In this document: in pieces, positions 16,791 to 29,034 of the stretch
How positions within the stretch are numbered: the stretch's first letter is position 1
How the letters are laid out: each line of letters begins with the position of its first letter
DNA from: Flagellimonas sp. 389
Lineage (GTDB): Bacteria > Bacteroidota > Bacteroidia > Flavobacteriales > Flavobacteriaceae
DNA: 64,000 nucleotides
Reading direction: 5' to 3'
Assembly (NCBI RefSeq): GCF_018449435.1
Contig: NZ_JAHCMU010000012.1
Location: 92,595-156,594, forward strand
Program-made: the position numbers and the translations under genes
Notes under the pieces: model-generated
Databases searched by the model: none
What the model saw: the letters and a program-made list of their open reading frames with translations, nothing else
Told to the model about the DNA's origin: nothing

Positions 16791-18302
16791 ATGCCACAAC
16801 TAGATACTTCTTTGTTCAATACCGAGGGAAATAGAAAATTTACGTTCGCCGGTTTCCCCGATGCCAAGATTCTGGAAAACGAAACCTCATCCAAATGGAT
16901 ACAACATTTGCTGTTCGGGGATTACATTACCGTAATGGATACAGAAATTGTCAATGACCGGGTTTTGGTCAATTCCAGAAACAAAACCGGTTGGATACCT
17001 GTTGAAAACATTCAAAAAGAAAGGGTTTTGGAAGTCAATTTTATTGATATTGGCCAGGGCGATGGCTGTCATATGGTCACTCCCGATGATGAGCATTATT
17101 TAATCGATGCTGGAAAAGGCGATAATATGTACCGCTATCTATACTGGCGTTTCAACTTGGATAAAAATGAAACCTTGCCCTTTAAGTTCAAGGCCATTGT
17201 AAGTCACCCCGACAATGACCATTATTTGGGATTCACCGAAATTTTTGAAGAAGAAGCACTACAATTCGATACTATTTACCATAGTGGCATAGTACAGCGA
17301 CCCATTGATAATACCAAAGGATGGAATACCCAAATTGGAAAAGTGGAAGAACTGTCGGACGGCGAAGATTACCTATCTTCTTTGGAATTTACCGATGCCG
17401 CCATGAAATCCATCTTGAACGACCCTGGAAATTCCAGCGGATCAGGGTCGCAATACCCAAAAACCATGGCGCTCGCCCTTGAACAAGCGGACCAACCAGC
17501 ATATGTAGCCCTAAACAATGGTACGGGATTTTTATTGGGCAACGGTAGCGATACTGAATTTTCGCTAGAGGTCATTGCACCGATCATTGATCAAAAAGAT
17601 GGAAAACAAGTAGTTCCTTTTTTGGGGAGCAACGGAAAAACCAAAAACGGACATTCGGTTTTGTTAATGTTACAATACAAGAAACTACGTGTAATGCTGG
17701 GCGGCGATATCAACGAAGAAGCGGGAACATACATTAACAATAAACTGGGCACTAATGCAAAAGCGGTCTTACGTGCGGATATTGCCAAGGCCTGCCATCA
17801 CGGAAGCCATTTGTTCAGTTATGAATTTCTGGAAAACATCAATGCGTTGGGAACGGTCATTTCTAGCGGGGACGATGAGAACTACAGTCACCCAAGAGCA
17901 GATACGTTGGGCGCACTTGGGAAAACGGGGTACAGTAAAAAACCTTTGATCTTTAGCACAGAACTTGCGCGGTCCAACAAAGATTTCAATACCACGACCA
18001 TTCCAGAACTGGTCAAGAAGTATCAGCTATGGGAAATAGCAAAAGTAGCCTATGACGATTTTAAGGAGGATTTTGTGGATACGCCCACCAACCGATCTGT
18101 GTTGGAAGAGCTTAAGGGTACCATGGTAGAAGCTTACAAAGAGATCAACTCGTATCTTACCCGTTACGGTATGATCAGTTTACGAAGCGATGGTAAACAA
18201 ATGGTCATGGCACAAAAACTGGAAAAGGATGCCCATTGGGGCAAGTACGATATGTATAAGTTCGCTTTTGATGAAGGTGAACAACGGTTTGTTAGGAAGT
18301 AA
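16791..18302 (+). CDS. MBL-fold hydrolase, ComEC/Rec2-like, with N-terminal SH3-like domain
   Basis: 503 residues, no signal peptide. Residues about 18-75 (KFTFAGFPDAKILEN to NKTGWIPVENI) look like a bacterial SH3 domain. The metallo-beta-lactamase domain follows: VNFIDIGQGDGCHMV, the metal motif SHPDNDHYLG, GGDINEEA, and ACHHGSHLFSYEFL with a later SGDDENYSHPR. This matches the hydrolase domain of ComEC-type proteins but with no membrane part, so it is a stand-alone enzyme, perhaps acting on nucleic acid or phosphodiesters. A C-terminal extension of about 120 residues is unassigned. A 5' fragment of this gene is duplicated at 15.3 kb. Confidence 0.85.
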   Translation: MPQLDTSLFNTEGNRKFTFAGFPDAKILENETSSKWIQHLLFGDYITVMDTEIVNDRVLVNSRNKTGWIPVENIQKERVLEVNFIDIGQGDGCHMVTPDDEHYLIDAGKGDNMYRYLYWRFNLDKNETLPFKFKAIVSHPDNDHYLGFTEIFEEEALQFDTIYHSGIVQRPIDNTKGWNTQIGKVEELSDGEDYLSSLEFTDAAMKSILNDPGNSSGSGSQYPKTMALALEQADQPAYVALNNGTGFLLGNGSDTEFSLEVIAPIIDQKDGKQVVPFLGSNGKTKNGHSVLLMLQYKKLRVMLGGDINEEAGTYINNKLGTNAKAVLRADIAKACHHGSHLFSYEFLENINALGTVISSGDDENYSHPRADTLGALGKTGYSKKPLIFSTELARSNKDFNTTTIPELVKKYQLWEIAKVAYDDFKEDFVDTPTNRSVLEELKGTMVEAYKEINSYLTRYGMISLRSDGKQMVMAQKLEKDAHWGKYDMYKFAFDEGEQRFVRK

Positions 18303-18381
18303 AAAATCCTAAGTTAATTACATGTACATCCGTTTTTGGTCATAAAGGCGTACCTCACCCGTGATTTATTTCGGATAAAAC

Positions 18382-21317
<2,936 letters not shown>

Positions 21318-21318
21318 G

Positions 21319-21804
21319 CTATATTTTTTTAAGCATCCAAACTGGGCAAGAATAGTGTCCCGTATTGCCCATAGGGGCATCTATATACTCAAAACCATTC
21401 TTTTTATACAATTTTTGGGCTGCTTCCATATAGGGCATGGTCTCTAGATAACATTGCTCAAAACCATATTCCTTAGCGCTATCCAAGCACCTTGAAATCA
21501 TTTGAGCACCTAAACCTCTGCCCCTGGCTTTTTCCAAAAAGTACATTTTCTGTAGTTCGCATACGTTCCCATCATGATTTTCCAATTGAGCAACTCCAGC
21601 ACAGCCAATAATTTGTCCGTCATCCTCAATTACATAGTAAACTGCCTTAGGCATATTATAAGCTTCGTACATATTTTCCAAAGCCTTATCTGCATAGGCC
21701 GTGCCCACTTTAGGCGCCCCCATGTCTTCCAAAACTTTACGGATTACCCTAGCAACCTGAACGTTATCCGCTAGTGTAATTTCCCTGATTATGGCATCGC
21801 CCAT
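21319..21804 (-). CDS. GNAT family N-acetyltransferase
   Basis: 161 residues. The acetyl-CoA binding core is intact: VCELQKMYFLEKARGRGLGAQMISRCLDSA carries the motif A pattern (R-x-x-G-x-G/A). Preceding strand IGCAGVAQLEN and the C-terminal AQKLYKKNGFEYI complete the fold. The substrate is unknown. It sits 1 base from the prmC start on the same strand and diverges from ribD over a gap of 30 bases. Confidence 0.88.
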   Translation of the reverse strand: MGDAIIREITLADNVQVARVIRKVLEDMGAPKVGTAYADKALENMYEAYNMPKAVYYVIEDDGQIIGCAGVAQLENHDGNVCELQKMYFLEKARGRGLGAQMISRCLDSAKEYGFEQCYLETMPYMEAAQKLYKKNGFEYIDAPMGNTGHYSCPVWMLKKI

Positions 21805-21822
21805 ATTGCGTTTTAATTATGC

Positions 21823-21830
21823 TATTTTTG
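21823..21830 (+). promoter_or_regulatory. Candidate -7 box for ribD
   Basis: TATTTTTG, matching TAnnTTTG. A TTG lies 14 bases upstream, shorter than ideal. Transcription would begin about 21835-21837, right at the ribD GTG, implying a leaderless or near-leaderless message. Confidence 0.45.
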
Positions 21831-21834
21831 CGAT

Positions 21835-22887
21835 GTGAATATACATGAAAAATACATGTTACGATGTATTGAGCTAGGTGAAAGAGGACTTGGGACTACG
21901 GCACCAAATCCAATGGTAGGTTGTGTAATCGTGTATGACCAAAAAATCATCGGTGAAGGCTATACAAGTCCTTATGGCGGTCCACATGCCGAAGTAAATG
22001 CGATTAACTCAGTAAAAGAAAAAAAACTACTTTCAAAAGCTACACTTTACGTCACCTTGGAACCTTGCTCCCATTTTGGAAAAACTCCACCTTGTTCGGA
22101 TTTAATACTAAAACATGCGATTCCCGAAGTCGTCATCGGACTCCAAGACCCCCATGATAAAGTTGCGGGAAAAGGTATTGAAAAACTAAAGGCCTCTGGA
22201 TGTAACGTAACCGTTGGGGTTATTGAAGCTGAGTGCAGAAATCATCATAAACGATTTTTGAGTTTTCAAGAAAAAAAACGCCCTTATATTGTTTTAAAAT
22301 GGGCAGAAACAAAGGATGGCTTTATTGCTCCTGATAAGAAACAAAGAAATAACGTACCTGAGCCTTTTTGGATTTCGAACACCTATTCAAAGCAACTGGT
22401 GCACAAATGGAGAACAGAAGAACAAGCAATTTTAGTTGGCACCAATACCGTACTTGAAGACAACCCCAAGCTTACTGCAAGAAATTGGGGAGGCAACCAC
22501 CCCACTCGTGTTATTTTGGATAGGGATTTAAAGATTCCTTCGGATTTTCATGTTTTGGATAAAAGTGTAAAGACCATCGTTTTTACGCAAACTGGCAATT
22601 CAACGAACCATGTGAATGGAGTTATTTATGAATTGATTGATTTCTCGCTGCCCATCGCTCAGCAGATATGCGATGTGCTCTATCATCACTCAATCACAAG
22701 TCTATTGGTTGAAGGAGGCGCGAAGACACTACAAACTTTCATTGATTCAGGATTATGGGACGAAGCAAGGGTTTTCAAGGGAGTGACCTTGTTTCAAAAA
22801 GGTATAACAGCTCCAAAAATTCCTGGGCGACTTTCAGAGAACATTTCAATACTGACGGACACTTTATCAATCTTTTTAAATGATTAA
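21835..22887 (+). CDS. ribD: Bifunctional riboflavin biosynthesis deaminase/reductase RibD
   Basis: 350 residues from GTG; the first residues (NIHEKYMLRCIELGERG) align with the family N-terminus, so the ATG seven codons in is a less likely start. The deaminase half has the zinc motif PHAEVNAI and PCSHFGKTPPC. The reductase half begins PYIVLKWAETKDGFIA and includes AILVGTNTVLEDNPKLTAR and LLVEGGAKTLQTFI. It performs the second and third steps of riboflavin synthesis. No FMN riboswitch is present upstream. Overlaps the HAD gene by 8 bases. Confidence 0.96.
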   Translation: MNIHEKYMLRCIELGERGLGTTAPNPMVGCVIVYDQKIIGEGYTSPYGGPHAEVNAINSVKEKKLLSKATLYVTLEPCSHFGKTPPCSDLILKHAIPEVVIGLQDPHDKVAGKGIEKLKASGCNVTVGVIEAECRNHHKRFLSFQEKKRPYIVLKWAETKDGFIAPDKKQRNNVPEPFWISNTYSKQLVHKWRTEEQAILVGTNTVLEDNPKLTARNWGGNHPTRVILDRDLKIPSDFHVLDKSVKTIVFTQTGNSTNHVNGVIYELIDFSLPIAQQICDVLYHHSITSLLVEGGAKTLQTFIDSGLWDEARVFKGVTLFQKGITAPKIPGRLSENISILTDTLSIFLND

Positions 22888-23482
22888 AAATATAATTCTA
22901 GACTTTGGTGATATTTTCATCAATTTGGATAAATCCGCTACGGCAAAAGCCATGGAAAAATTTGGTTTTTCGGGCCTAACTACGGATTTAGATACGCTTT
23001 TTAAGGAGTATGAAAAAGGAACTGTAAGTTCTATAGCTTTTTTGAATGATGTTTCGCACCACTTTCCAAAAGCGACCCGACAAGATTTAATCAATGCTTG
23101 GAATGCTATTTTATTGGATTTTCCAGATAGACGATTGGAATTTATAGAAGCATTGGCCAAGGAAGATCAATACAGGTTGTTTCTGCTCAGCAATACCAAT
23201 GACATTCATATTGAATTTGTGAAACACCAAATGGGCATGGAGCGGTTCAATAGATTTAGGGAGTCTTTTGAGATATTTTATCTATCCTATGAAATGGGAA
23301 TGCGCAAACCTGATGCCGAAATCTTCGAATTTGTTTTGGAAGAAAATAAGCTAATAACAAGTGAAACCTTTTTTGTAGACGACACTAAAGAGAATACAGA
23401 TGCTGCGGCCAGTCTGGGAATTCATATTTGGAATTTGAAAGTAGGCAAAGAAGATATCACACAATTAAAATCTTACTTGTAA
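22880..23482 (+). CDS. HAD superfamily hydrolase
   Basis: 200 residues. Motif I is NIILDFGDIFINL (nucleophile Asp in DFG form, as in YihX-like phosphatases), motif II is the Ser in LFLLSNTND, and motif IV is FFVDDTKENTDAA. A helical cap occupies about residues 18-90. Probably a small phosphomonoesterase. Because the flavin pathway needs a phosphatase for the RibD product and this gene overlaps ribD, that role is a reasonable inference, not shown. The stop overlaps the next start (TAATG). Confidence 0.88.
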   Translation: MIKNIILDFGDIFINLDKSATAKAMEKFGFSGLTTDLDTLFKEYEKGTVSSIAFLNDVSHHFPKATRQDLINAWNAILLDFPDRRLEFIEALAKEDQYRLFLLSNTNDIHIEFVKHQMGMERFNRFRESFEIFYLSYEMGMRKPDAEIFEFVLEENKLITSETFFVDDTKENTDAAASLGIHIWNLKVGKEDITQLKSYL

Positions 23483-24345
23483 TGCTATATCTGGTCCTTA
23501 GTGTGCTTTGCTCAAGTTTGATCTTCGTCATCTTTAAACTTTTTTCAGTATACAAAGTACAGACCCTCTATGCCATTATCACCAATTATGTGGTAGCTTG
23601 TGTGGTAGGCCTGGTTTTATATGAGGGCACAATAGATTTTAATGAAATAACACATAAATCTTGGTTTTTGGGCACTTTAGCGCTCGGCATGTTTTTTATT
23701 CTCATTTTTAATTTAATGGCAAAAACATCACAAGTTGCTGGTGTTTCGGTAGCTTCGGTGGCAACAAAAATGTCTTTGGTCATGCCAGTCATCTTTGGGG
23801 TCATTCAATATAAAGAGTCTCTTTCCCTGCTTCAGATCATAGGCATTTTACTTGCGTTGGCAGCAGTCTATTTTGCCTCTCTAAAAGAAAATGGCATCGT
23901 AGTCTCCAAAAAGATATTGGTGTTACCACTGCTCGTATTTCTAGGTTCCGGGATTATAGACATCAGCATGAAATATTTTCAGGAAAACCATCTACAACCT
24001 GAAGAAGTTTCCATTTTTTCGGCCATGATTTTTGGTTTTGCGGCGATTACCGGTTTTGTATTTATTGGTTCAAAAGCAATTAAACAACCCATCACACTTA
24101 ATTTTAAAAATGTATTGGGCGGCATCGCATTGGGAATTCCCAACTATTTTTCCATTTTCTTTTTGATCAGGGCTTTGGAAAACAAGGCGCTTAGCAGTGC
24201 TGTCATCTTCACATTGAACAACGTTGCCATCGTTATGCTTTCAACCATTCTTGGGATTTTGATTTTTAAGGAAAAAATGAGCTTAAAAAACCGAGCTGGT
24301 ATTCTCTTGGCCGTAATCAGTATTGTTTTAGTAGCCCTATTTTGA
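23482..24345 (+). CDS. DMT/EamA-type membrane transporter
   Basis: 287 residues with about ten hydrophobic segments, starting MLYLVLSVLCSSLIFVIF at an ATG that overlaps the HAD gene stop. Two related halves each carry a Lys/Glu-bounded bundle (KMSLVMPVIFGVIQYKE and LNNVAIVMLSTILGILIFKEKM), the DMT pattern. Inner-membrane metabolite exporter or importer; substrate unknown. Part of the overlapping run ribD-HAD-DMT-YigZ. Confidence 0.82.
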   Translation: MLYLVLSVLCSSLIFVIFKLFSVYKVQTLYAIITNYVVACVVGLVLYEGTIDFNEITHKSWFLGTLALGMFFILIFNLMAKTSQVAGVSVASVATKMSLVMPVIFGVIQYKESLSLLQIIGILLALAAVYFASLKENGIVVSKKILVLPLLVFLGSGIIDISMKYFQENHLQPEEVSIFSAMIFGFAAITGFVFIGSKAIKQPITLNFKNVLGGIALGIPNYFSIFFLIRALENKALSSAVIFTLNNVAIVMLSTILGILIFKEKMSLKNRAGILLAVISIVLVALF

Positions 24346-24956
24346 TGAAGGCGGACGATATTTTCAAGACCATTGCCGAGCCGTCCGATGAAATTCTTTT
24401 TAAGGATAGAAAAAGCAAATTTTATGGCTATGCTTTCCCTATTACTTCTGAAGATGAAGTAAAACCCATAATTGAAAAACTACGTAAAAAACACCATACC
24501 GCAAATCATGTCTGCTACGCATGGCAGTTGGGCGAGAAAGTATACAATTATAGGGCAAACGATGATGGAGAACCCAATAATTCTGCTGGAATGCCAATTT
24601 ACGGGCAAATTCAAGCCTTTGAAATCACCAATGTATTGGTAGCCGTTGCAAGAATTTTTGGAGGTACCAAACTTGGAGTTGGCGGACTTATTCAAGCATA
24701 CCGCACTGCAGCCCAGATAGCTTTGGAAAATGCATCCATTGTTGAAAACACCATAGCCTCATTCTTTAAACTGCATTTTGAGTATCCGATCATGGACAAA
24801 GTCATGCGAATCATCAAACAAAAAGGAATAACCATAGTCTCGCAAAAAATGGAACTGACTTGTATATTAACTATTTCAGTAAGGGAGAGCGAGGGCAAAG
24901 AAACTAAAATACTTTTCGACGAAATGCAACATGTGCGTATTAAAACACTTCACTAA
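24345..24956 (+). CDS. YigZ/IMPACT family protein
   Basis: 203 residues from the ATG that overlaps the previous stop (TGATG). The UPF0029 core is plain: RKSKFYGYAFPITSEDEV, KKHHTANHVCYAW, NDDGEPNNSAGMPI, and ARIFGGTKLGVGGLIQAY. A ferredoxin-like C-terminal domain (FEYPIMDKVMRIIKQKG) follows. The family is linked to translation control in eukaryotes (IMPACT), while the bacterial role is unsettled. Its end overlaps the convergent thioesterase gene by four bases. Confidence 0.9.
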   Translation: MKADDIFKTIAEPSDEILFKDRKSKFYGYAFPITSEDEVKPIIEKLRKKHHTANHVCYAWQLGEKVYNYRANDDGEPNNSAGMPIYGQIQAFEITNVLVAVARIFGGTKLGVGGLIQAYRTAAQIALENASIVENTIASFFKLHFEYPIMDKVMRIIKQKGITIVSQKMELTCILTISVRESEGKETKILFDEMQHVRIKTLH

Positions 24957-25351
24957 AAAGTTAACTTTTCCAGAATATGATCGGGACATTTTACTGGTCT
25001 ATTCGTATTCTTATCCATGAACGCCAAAACAGTATTGGCTTCTGCCAATAATTCCCGAGATTCGTTATAAATTTTGTAGTCAAACTCAATCTTCACCAAA
25101 GGTGGTTTCTTGATTTCGGTCTCTACAGTAATCAAATCATCATAAAGCGCCGACTTTTTGTATTTAATCTGTAAGGAAATTACGGGCAGTATAATTCCAT
25201 TTTCCTCCATGCTCCTATAAGTGGTGCCCAAGGACCTTAGCCACTCTACCCTGCCAAGCTCCAAATACTGCGCATAGTTACCGTGGTATACGACACCCAT
25301 TTGGTCGGTTTCTACGTAACGAACTCTAAAAGAAAATGAATTTTTTAGCAT
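24953..25351 (-). CDS. Acyl-CoA thioesterase, YbgC/FadM-like hot-dog fold
   Basis: 132 residues. The signature FRVRYVETDQMGVVYHGNYAQYLELGR has the catalytic Asp (ETDQMG) of 4-hydroxybenzoyl-CoA-type thioesterases. VEWLRSLG and the beta strands LITVETEIKKPP and IEFDYKIYNES complete the single hot-dog fold. Probably hydrolyses acyl-CoA in the cytoplasm. Divergent from dnaA and convergent with the YigZ gene. Confidence 0.9.
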   Translation of the reverse strand: MLKNSFSFRVRYVETDQMGVVYHGNYAQYLELGRVEWLRSLGTTYRSMEENGIILPVISLQIKYKKSALYDDLITVETEIKKPPLVKIEFDYKIYNESRELLAEANTVLAFMDKNTNRPVKCPDHILEKLTF

Positions 25352-25553
25352 ATATTAAATGAAAAATGATATATTTAAAGGCTTGGTTAACATTAAGGAA
25401 ACATGCGAAAAAAAAATAGAATATTCAACCACTAAATGATTTTTTTTTTCAAAGATTTGTTCACATATTTGTCGCATCCAAAGAGCATCTAATTTCCCCT
25501 TAGATGTTTTAACATAGCTTTAAACTAACCAACAAAACTAAGGAAAAACTTTT

Positions 25554-26978
25554 ATGAGTGTGACTGCAAATTCCGTGTGGAACAACTGTTTGGCTTTTAT
25601 CAAGGATAATATCCAACCGCAGGCATTCAAAACTTGGTTTGAACCTATAAAGCCTATCAAGTTAACAGACAAAGCCCTTAGCATACAGGTGCCCAGTAAA
25701 TTTTTTTATGAGTGGCTAGAGGAACATTACGTGAAACTTTTAAAAGTTGCGCTCACCAAGGAATTGGGAAATAATGCAAAACTTATTTACATCATTAAAA
25801 TGGAAAATAAGTACGGTAATAAAGAACCGTTCACAGAACAAATACCAAGCTCCAACAGAACTGCCGTTGGACCACAAGAATTAGATGTGCCAATTACTTC
25901 AAAAAGTCCTGAGCTCAAAAACCCTTTTGTTATTCCCGGAATACGAAATATAAAGATTGAGTCACAGCTAAACCCAAATTATAACTTTGAGAATTTTCTC
26001 GAAGGTGATTCCAATCGCTTGGCAAGGTCCGCGGGTATGGCGGTAGCCAATAAACCTGGGGGCACTTCCTTTAACCCGCTGTTGGTTTTTGGGGGAGTTG
26101 GTCTAGGGAAGACACATTTGGCCCATGCCATTGGTGTTGAAATCAAGGATAAATATCCAGAAAAGACCGTATTATATATCTCTGCAGAAAAGTTTACGCA
26201 GCAGTATATAGAATCTGTTAAAAAGAATACTAGAAACGATTTTATCCATTTTTACCAGTTAATCGATGTACTTATCATTGATGATGTACAGTTTCTATCC
26301 GGTAAATCGGGCACACAAGATGTTTTCTTCCATATATTCAACCACTTACACCAAAACGGAAAGCAGGTTATTTTAACATCCGATAAGGCTCCAGTGGACA
26401 TGCAGGATATAGAACAACGTTTGTTATCACGATTCAAATGGGGACTTTCCGCAGAATTACAGAGTCCAGATTTTGAGACCAGAATCTCTATCTTAAAGAA
26501 CAAGCTCTATCGTGATGGTGTTGAGATGCCAGATGAGATTATAGATCATGTCGCCAAAAACATAAAGACCAATATTCGAGAATTGGAGGGCGCCATTATT
26601 TCTTTGATAGCACAATCCTCCTTCAACAAAAGAGAAGTGACGTTGGAACTCGCGCAACAAGTGGTTGAAAAGTTTGTAAAAAATACCAAGCGAGAAGTTT
26701 CCATAGACTATATCCAAAAAGTAGTTTCGGATTATTTTGAGATGGATGTAGCTACCTTACAATCCAAAACAAGAAAGCGCCATATTGTGCAAGCAAGACA
26801 ATTGGCCATGTTCTTTGCAAAAAAGTTCACGAAAGCCTCTCTGGCCAGTATAGGGTCGCAAATTGGAAAAAGAGACCATGCCACAGTGTTACACGCCTGC
26901 AAAACAGTGGACAACTTAGCCGAGACGGATAAACAGTTTAGGAAATACATCGAAGACCTAAGCAAGAAATTCTCTTAA
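25554..26978 (+). CDS. dnaA: Chromosomal replication initiator DnaA
   Basis: 474 residues. Domain I (VWNNCLAFIKDNIQPQAFKTWFEPI), a variable linker, then the AAA+ domain with Walker A GGVGLGKTH (Lys186), Walker B VLIIDDVQFL and an arginine-finger region LLSRFKWG. The C-terminal DNA-binding domain ends with the DnaA signature GKRDHATVLHACKTV. It binds DnaA boxes to open the origin. The 202 bases upstream are AT-rich but hold just one DnaA-box-like word, so no origin is claimed. Confidence 0.97.
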   Translation: MSVTANSVWNNCLAFIKDNIQPQAFKTWFEPIKPIKLTDKALSIQVPSKFFYEWLEEHYVKLLKVALTKELGNNAKLIYIIKMENKYGNKEPFTEQIPSSNRTAVGPQELDVPITSKSPELKNPFVIPGIRNIKIESQLNPNYNFENFLEGDSNRLARSAGMAVANKPGGTSFNPLLVFGGVGLGKTHLAHAIGVEIKDKYPEKTVLYISAEKFTQQYIESVKKNTRNDFIHFYQLIDVLIIDDVQFLSGKSGTQDVFFHIFNHLHQNGKQVILTSDKAPVDMQDIEQRLLSRFKWGLSAELQSPDFETRISILKNKLYRDGVEMPDEIIDHVAKNIKTNIRELEGAIISLIAQSSFNKREVTLELAQQVVEKFVKNTKREVSIDYIQKVVSDYFEMDVATLQSKTRKRHIVQARQLAMFFAKKFTKASLASIGSQIGKRDHATVLHACKTVDNLAETDKQFRKYIEDLSKKFS

Positions 26979-26994
26979 TAATTACTTATACTTA

Positions 26995-27447
26995 ATGAAA
27001 ACCAAAGTCTTGATGGTCTGCCTGGGAAATATATGCAGGTCACCCTTGGCCGAAGGTATTTTAAGGTCTAAAGTTGATAAAGACAAGATAGTTGTAGATT
27101 CAGCAGGAACAGCTGGTTATCATGTTGGCAATCCGCCGGACAGAAGATCTATATCGGTAGCTAAAAAACATGGAATCGATATAAGCCTTCAAACGTGCAG
27201 ACAATTTTCCAAAGACGATTTTAACATTTTCGACTTTATCTATGTCATGGATAAAAATAACTTTGATGATGTAATACTTTTAGCAACTTCCGAATTAGAA
27301 GAAAAAAAGGTAAAATTACTTTTGGACGAAGTCGACTTAAACATCAATGAAGTACCCGACCCCTATTATGGGGGAACGGACGGTTTTGAAAATGTATATC
27401 AGATGATCGATATCGCTTGTGAGGCAATTGCAAAAAAAGTAAGTTAG
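26995..27447 (+). CDS. Low molecular weight protein-tyrosine phosphatase
   Basis: 150 residues. The P-loop CLGNICRS (residues 9-16; C-x5-R-S) follows KTKVLMV, and the general-acid DPYYGG appears at about 122-127. Typical size for the family. It removes phosphate from tyrosine (or small substrates) in the cytoplasm. Lies 16 bases after dnaA and 3 bases before the methyltransferase gene, so likely cotranscribed. Confidence 0.92.
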   Translation: MKTKVLMVCLGNICRSPLAEGILRSKVDKDKIVVDSAGTAGYHVGNPPDRRSISVAKKHGIDISLQTCRQFSKDDFNIFDFIYVMDKNNFDDVILLATSELEEKKVKLLLDEVDLNINEVPDPYYGGTDGFENVYQMIDIACEAIAKKVS

Positions 27448-27450
27448 CGT

Positions 27451-28179
27451 ATGGAGGACCCTAAACCAAGCCTCATTGTAGGCAAAATATACTTGATTCC
27501 TACTACACTTGGAGATAATGCACCTCTTGAGGTATTACCGATTTCCATAAAGCGAACTATTGAAAATACTGATCATTACATTGTAGAGAACGAAAAAACC
27601 GCAAGGCATTTTATAAAAAAAATAAGTCCAAGTAAGGCTCAACCCACCCTGCATATTGAAACATTGAACAAATTTACCGATCCAGCCGTTATCCCGGAGT
27701 TTTTGGAACCTTGCATCAGTGGTTTTGATATAGGCATACTATCCGAAGCGGGCTGCCCGGGAATTGCCGATCCAGGTGCAGAGGTAATTCGAGTTGCACA
27801 CGAAAAAAGAATACAGGTAGTTCCTTTGGTAGGGCCTTCTTCTATTCTCATGGCCATGATGTCAAGCGGAATGAACGGACAAAATTTCGCATTTAATGGT
27901 TACCTGCCTATCGATGCTTTTGAACGTAAATCCAAAATTAAGAGTCTGGAACGTATCTCGAGAGAAAAAGGCCAATCCCAAATCATCATGGAAACACCCT
28001 ATCGAAATGATAAACTTTTGAAGGAGTTAACGAAAATACTTCAAAAAACCACAAGATTATGTGTTGCCTGTGATATTACATTGCCTACAGAGTTCATTAG
28101 GACCAAAATTGCGCATGAGTGGAGCGAAATAAATATTGACCTTAATAAGAGACCTACAATATTTATTATTCAGGCATAA
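27451..28179 (+). CDS. SAM-dependent methyltransferase, RsmI/tetrapyrrole methylase fold
   Basis: 242 residues. Starts with a segment like IVGKIYLIPTTLGDNAP where RsmI proteins have the first SAM-binding strand. IGILSEAGCPGIADPGAEVIRVA and the VPLVGPSSILMAMMSSGMNGQNFAFNGYLP region give the second site. The IMETPYRND loop fits the family. Canonical RsmI methylates C1402 of 16S rRNA; this is one of the shorter, diverged Bacteroidota homologues, so target assignment stays open. Confidence 0.85.
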   Translation: MEDPKPSLIVGKIYLIPTTLGDNAPLEVLPISIKRTIENTDHYIVENEKTARHFIKKISPSKAQPTLHIETLNKFTDPAVIPEFLEPCISGFDIGILSEAGCPGIADPGAEVIRVAHEKRIQVVPLVGPSSILMAMMSSGMNGQNFAFNGYLPIDAFERKSKIKSLERISREKGQSQIIMETPYRNDKLLKELTKILQKTTRLCVACDITLPTEFIRTKIAHEWSEINIDLNKRPTIFIIQA

Positions 28180-28203
28180 AAAAACCCAGAATTGTATTCT
28201 GGG
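28178..28203 (-). terminator. Terminator of the transglycosylase-like gene
   Basis: Stem CCCAGAAT/ATTCTGGG with a three-base loop. On the minus strand a run of seven T follows, so it terminates the gene ending at 28230. It directly abuts the plus-strand methyltransferase stop. Confidence 0.8.
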
Positions 28204-28229
28204 CTTAAGGTTTCATCAAGAGTCAATTC

Positions 28230-28883
28230 TCAAACTTTTGCATTTCTTTTTTGCGCTATTCTAGAAATGTCATACCCTGCAAATTTTCGAATGTAATATG
28301 AAATACTACTTCCATACGCATCTGCTACATCGTTCTTTCCATAAGAACGTAGGTACTTTTTCACATTTCCGGCACCAGCTAGATGCGCTGCGGCCAAAAT
28401 ACCAGATTCAGTAATTTCAACTCCTCTTATCCTTTTCCCGTTAAAACGTTTAATATCCCTGCGCAAAATCCATTTATTCCTTGCAATATTGGTTTCAAAT
28501 GTCTTTTCTTGAAGCGCTGGATCGTTCAAAAAATTCTTGGAATCGTGCACACCCATTAAACTAAGGGTGCTCAAACCAAATTGATACTTTCCAAGATATC
28601 CGAACGTATTAATAACAGAGTACCTTCCTTGGGATTCTTTAAAAGCCAAAGCTTCTTTAAATCCATTGTACGCTTTTCCCAAAAAAGGAGGTTTAATTTT
28701 TAAATCTTTGGAAGAATCCAAAGAATCTTTAAGAACCAAGATTTCAGTATTGGCTTCTACTTTTAACGAATCAGGAACTTTATAGTCCACTTTTTTCGTC
28801 ACGGTATACGAACCAAAACTTGTCAAAATTACAATCATGGCCAGATGCAAAATAAAGCTTATCCATCTTTTCATAACTTTCAT
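28230..28883 (-). CDS. Exported lytic transglycosylase-like protein
   Basis: 217 residues from MKVMKRWISFILHLAMIVILTSFG, a signal or anchor segment; the longer frame adds an unlikely prefix. After a linker, residues about 90-210 contain ALAFKESQGRYSVINTFGYLGKYQFG, with the Glu-Ser and GxxGxYQF pattern of SLT-type lysozyme-like domains (catalytic Glu in FKES). GILAAAHLAGAGNVKKYL also fits that fold. Likely acts on peptidoglycan in the periplasm; it lies next to mltG, supporting that. Catalysis is not proven. Confidence 0.7.
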   Translation of the reverse strand: MKVMKRWISFILHLAMIVILTSFGSYTVTKKVDYKVPDSLKVEANTEILVLKDSLDSSKDLKIKPPFLGKAYNGFKEALAFKESQGRYSVINTFGYLGKYQFGLSTLSLMGVHDSKNFLNDPALQEKTFETNIARNKWILRRDIKRFNGKRIRGVEITESGILAAAHLAGAGNVKKYLRSYGKNDVADAYGSSISYYIRKFAGYDISRIAQKRNAKV

Positions 28884-29034
28884 ATTTAGCGTTCTGATGT
28901 ACCAAAAACGGTACAACTAAATTAGGGCGGCAAATATAAGGGCAGTGTTTTTCATTTGAAGCATGATGTTCATAAGATTTTCTTAAATGAGGCCTAAAAT
29001 CCGTTAAATCACTGAAAATTAACGACAAAAGGTA

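Noticed and set aside
21835..22887. FMN riboswitch for ribD
   Set aside because: Only 30 bases separate ribD from the divergent gene and no RFN-element sequence is present.
25352..25553. Possible replication origin upstream of dnaA
   Set aside because: AT-rich, but only one DnaA-box-like word (TTGTTCACA at 25457) and no cluster or iterons. Not enough to call oriC.
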